Below, piece by piece: positions 21,726 through 21,782 of a stretch of DNA of 21,782 bases. Position 1 is the first letter of the stretch. The number at the start of each line of letters is the position of its first letter. Below the pieces are notes generated by a model. That model saw only the letters and a program-made list of their open reading frames with translations. It did not search any database and was not told the origin of the DNA. The translations under genes were made by a program, and so were the position numbers. This DNA comes from an uncultured Collinsella sp. Its GTDB lineage: Bacteria; Actinomycetota; Coriobacteriia; Coriobacteriales; Coriobacteriaceae. Location of the stretch: NCBI GenBank assembly GCA_902494605.1, contig CABUUG010000016.1, positions 1 through 21,782 on the forward strand. The letters run 5' to 3'.

Positions 21726-21735
21726 CGATTTCAAT

Positions 21736-21782
21736 TGGTGCGGCGTATAGGATTCCGCGCATCCGCTGCGCGGATCCGCACC
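21736..21782 (-). other. tRNA-3'-end-like sequence with disrupted T-arm, at the right edge
   Basis: On the minus strand the window's end reads towards AATCCTATACGCCGCACCA, which looks like the 3' T-stem, acceptor strand, discriminator A and CCA of a tRNA. Upstream, where a TTCGAA-type T-loop should be, there is instead a GC palindrome (TCCGCGCA/TGCGCGGA), and the T-stem cannot pair. It may be a truncated tRNA, an attachment-site junction or chance. The sequence to the right is needed. Confidence 0.35.

Noticed and set aside
1..21782. CRISPR array, insertion sequence or prophage genes
   Set aside because: No regularly spaced direct repeats and no transposase, integrase or phage structural proteins are found in any frame.

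Overview
This is about 21.8 kb of GC-rich bacterial DNA. Protein style, the tRNA with an encoded CCA end, Shine-Dalgarno (SD) use and gene content (paired YhgE/Pip proteins, VanRS-like kinase and regulator, PhoBR-like pair, HtpG, CpsBCD) suggest an anaerobic high-GC Gram-positive, most likely a Coriobacteriia member such as Collinsella. That assignment is inference; there is no rRNA or marker search behind it. All confident genes except one lie on the minus strand. The exception is a penicillin-binding D,D-carboxypeptidase.

Layout, left to right. (1) 1-1418: the N-terminal part of an M20 amidohydrolase, cut by the left edge, and an EamA drug/metabolite transporter. (2) 1620-6626: two adjacent YhgE/Pip membrane proteins (949/938 aa, then 729 aa), translationally coupled, with a promoter that carries a palindrome over its -35 box. 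(3) 6627-7067: a non-coding stretch packed with hairpins, including an almost complete 100-nt palindrome. (4) 7068-9092: the HtpG (Hsp90) chaperone, whose leader contains a terminator-like hairpin. (5) 9295-11899: a CpsC-CpsD-CpsB polysaccharide tyrosine-kinase module followed by a GNAT acetyltransferase. (6) 12094-17254: a VanR/VanS-like two-component pair, then pstB (phosphate ABC ATPase), then a PhoB/PhoR-like pair. (7) 17452-18792, plus strand: a secreted D,D-carboxypeptidase divergent from the VanR-like regulator. (8) 18925-19015: tRNA-Ser(GCT) with its own promoter and terminator. (9) 19108-21549: an 813-aa TPR-containing protein of unknown function. (10) 21550-21782: a terminator and tRNA-3'-end-like sequence at the right edge.

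How they fit together. Much of the window concerns the cell envelope and phosphate. The VanRS-like pair sits head-to-head with a peptidoglycan D,D-carboxypeptidase, with a tandem TTAAG motif of 11-bp period between them. PstB and PhoBR form a phosphate-signalling block without pstSCA or phoU in view. CpsBCD controls exopolysaccharide chain length and export, but no glycosyltransferases are in the window. I see no CRISPR array, transposase, integrase or toxin gene. The most unusual material is the hairpin-rich stretch between htpG and the YhgE pair, and the tRNA-derived fragments.
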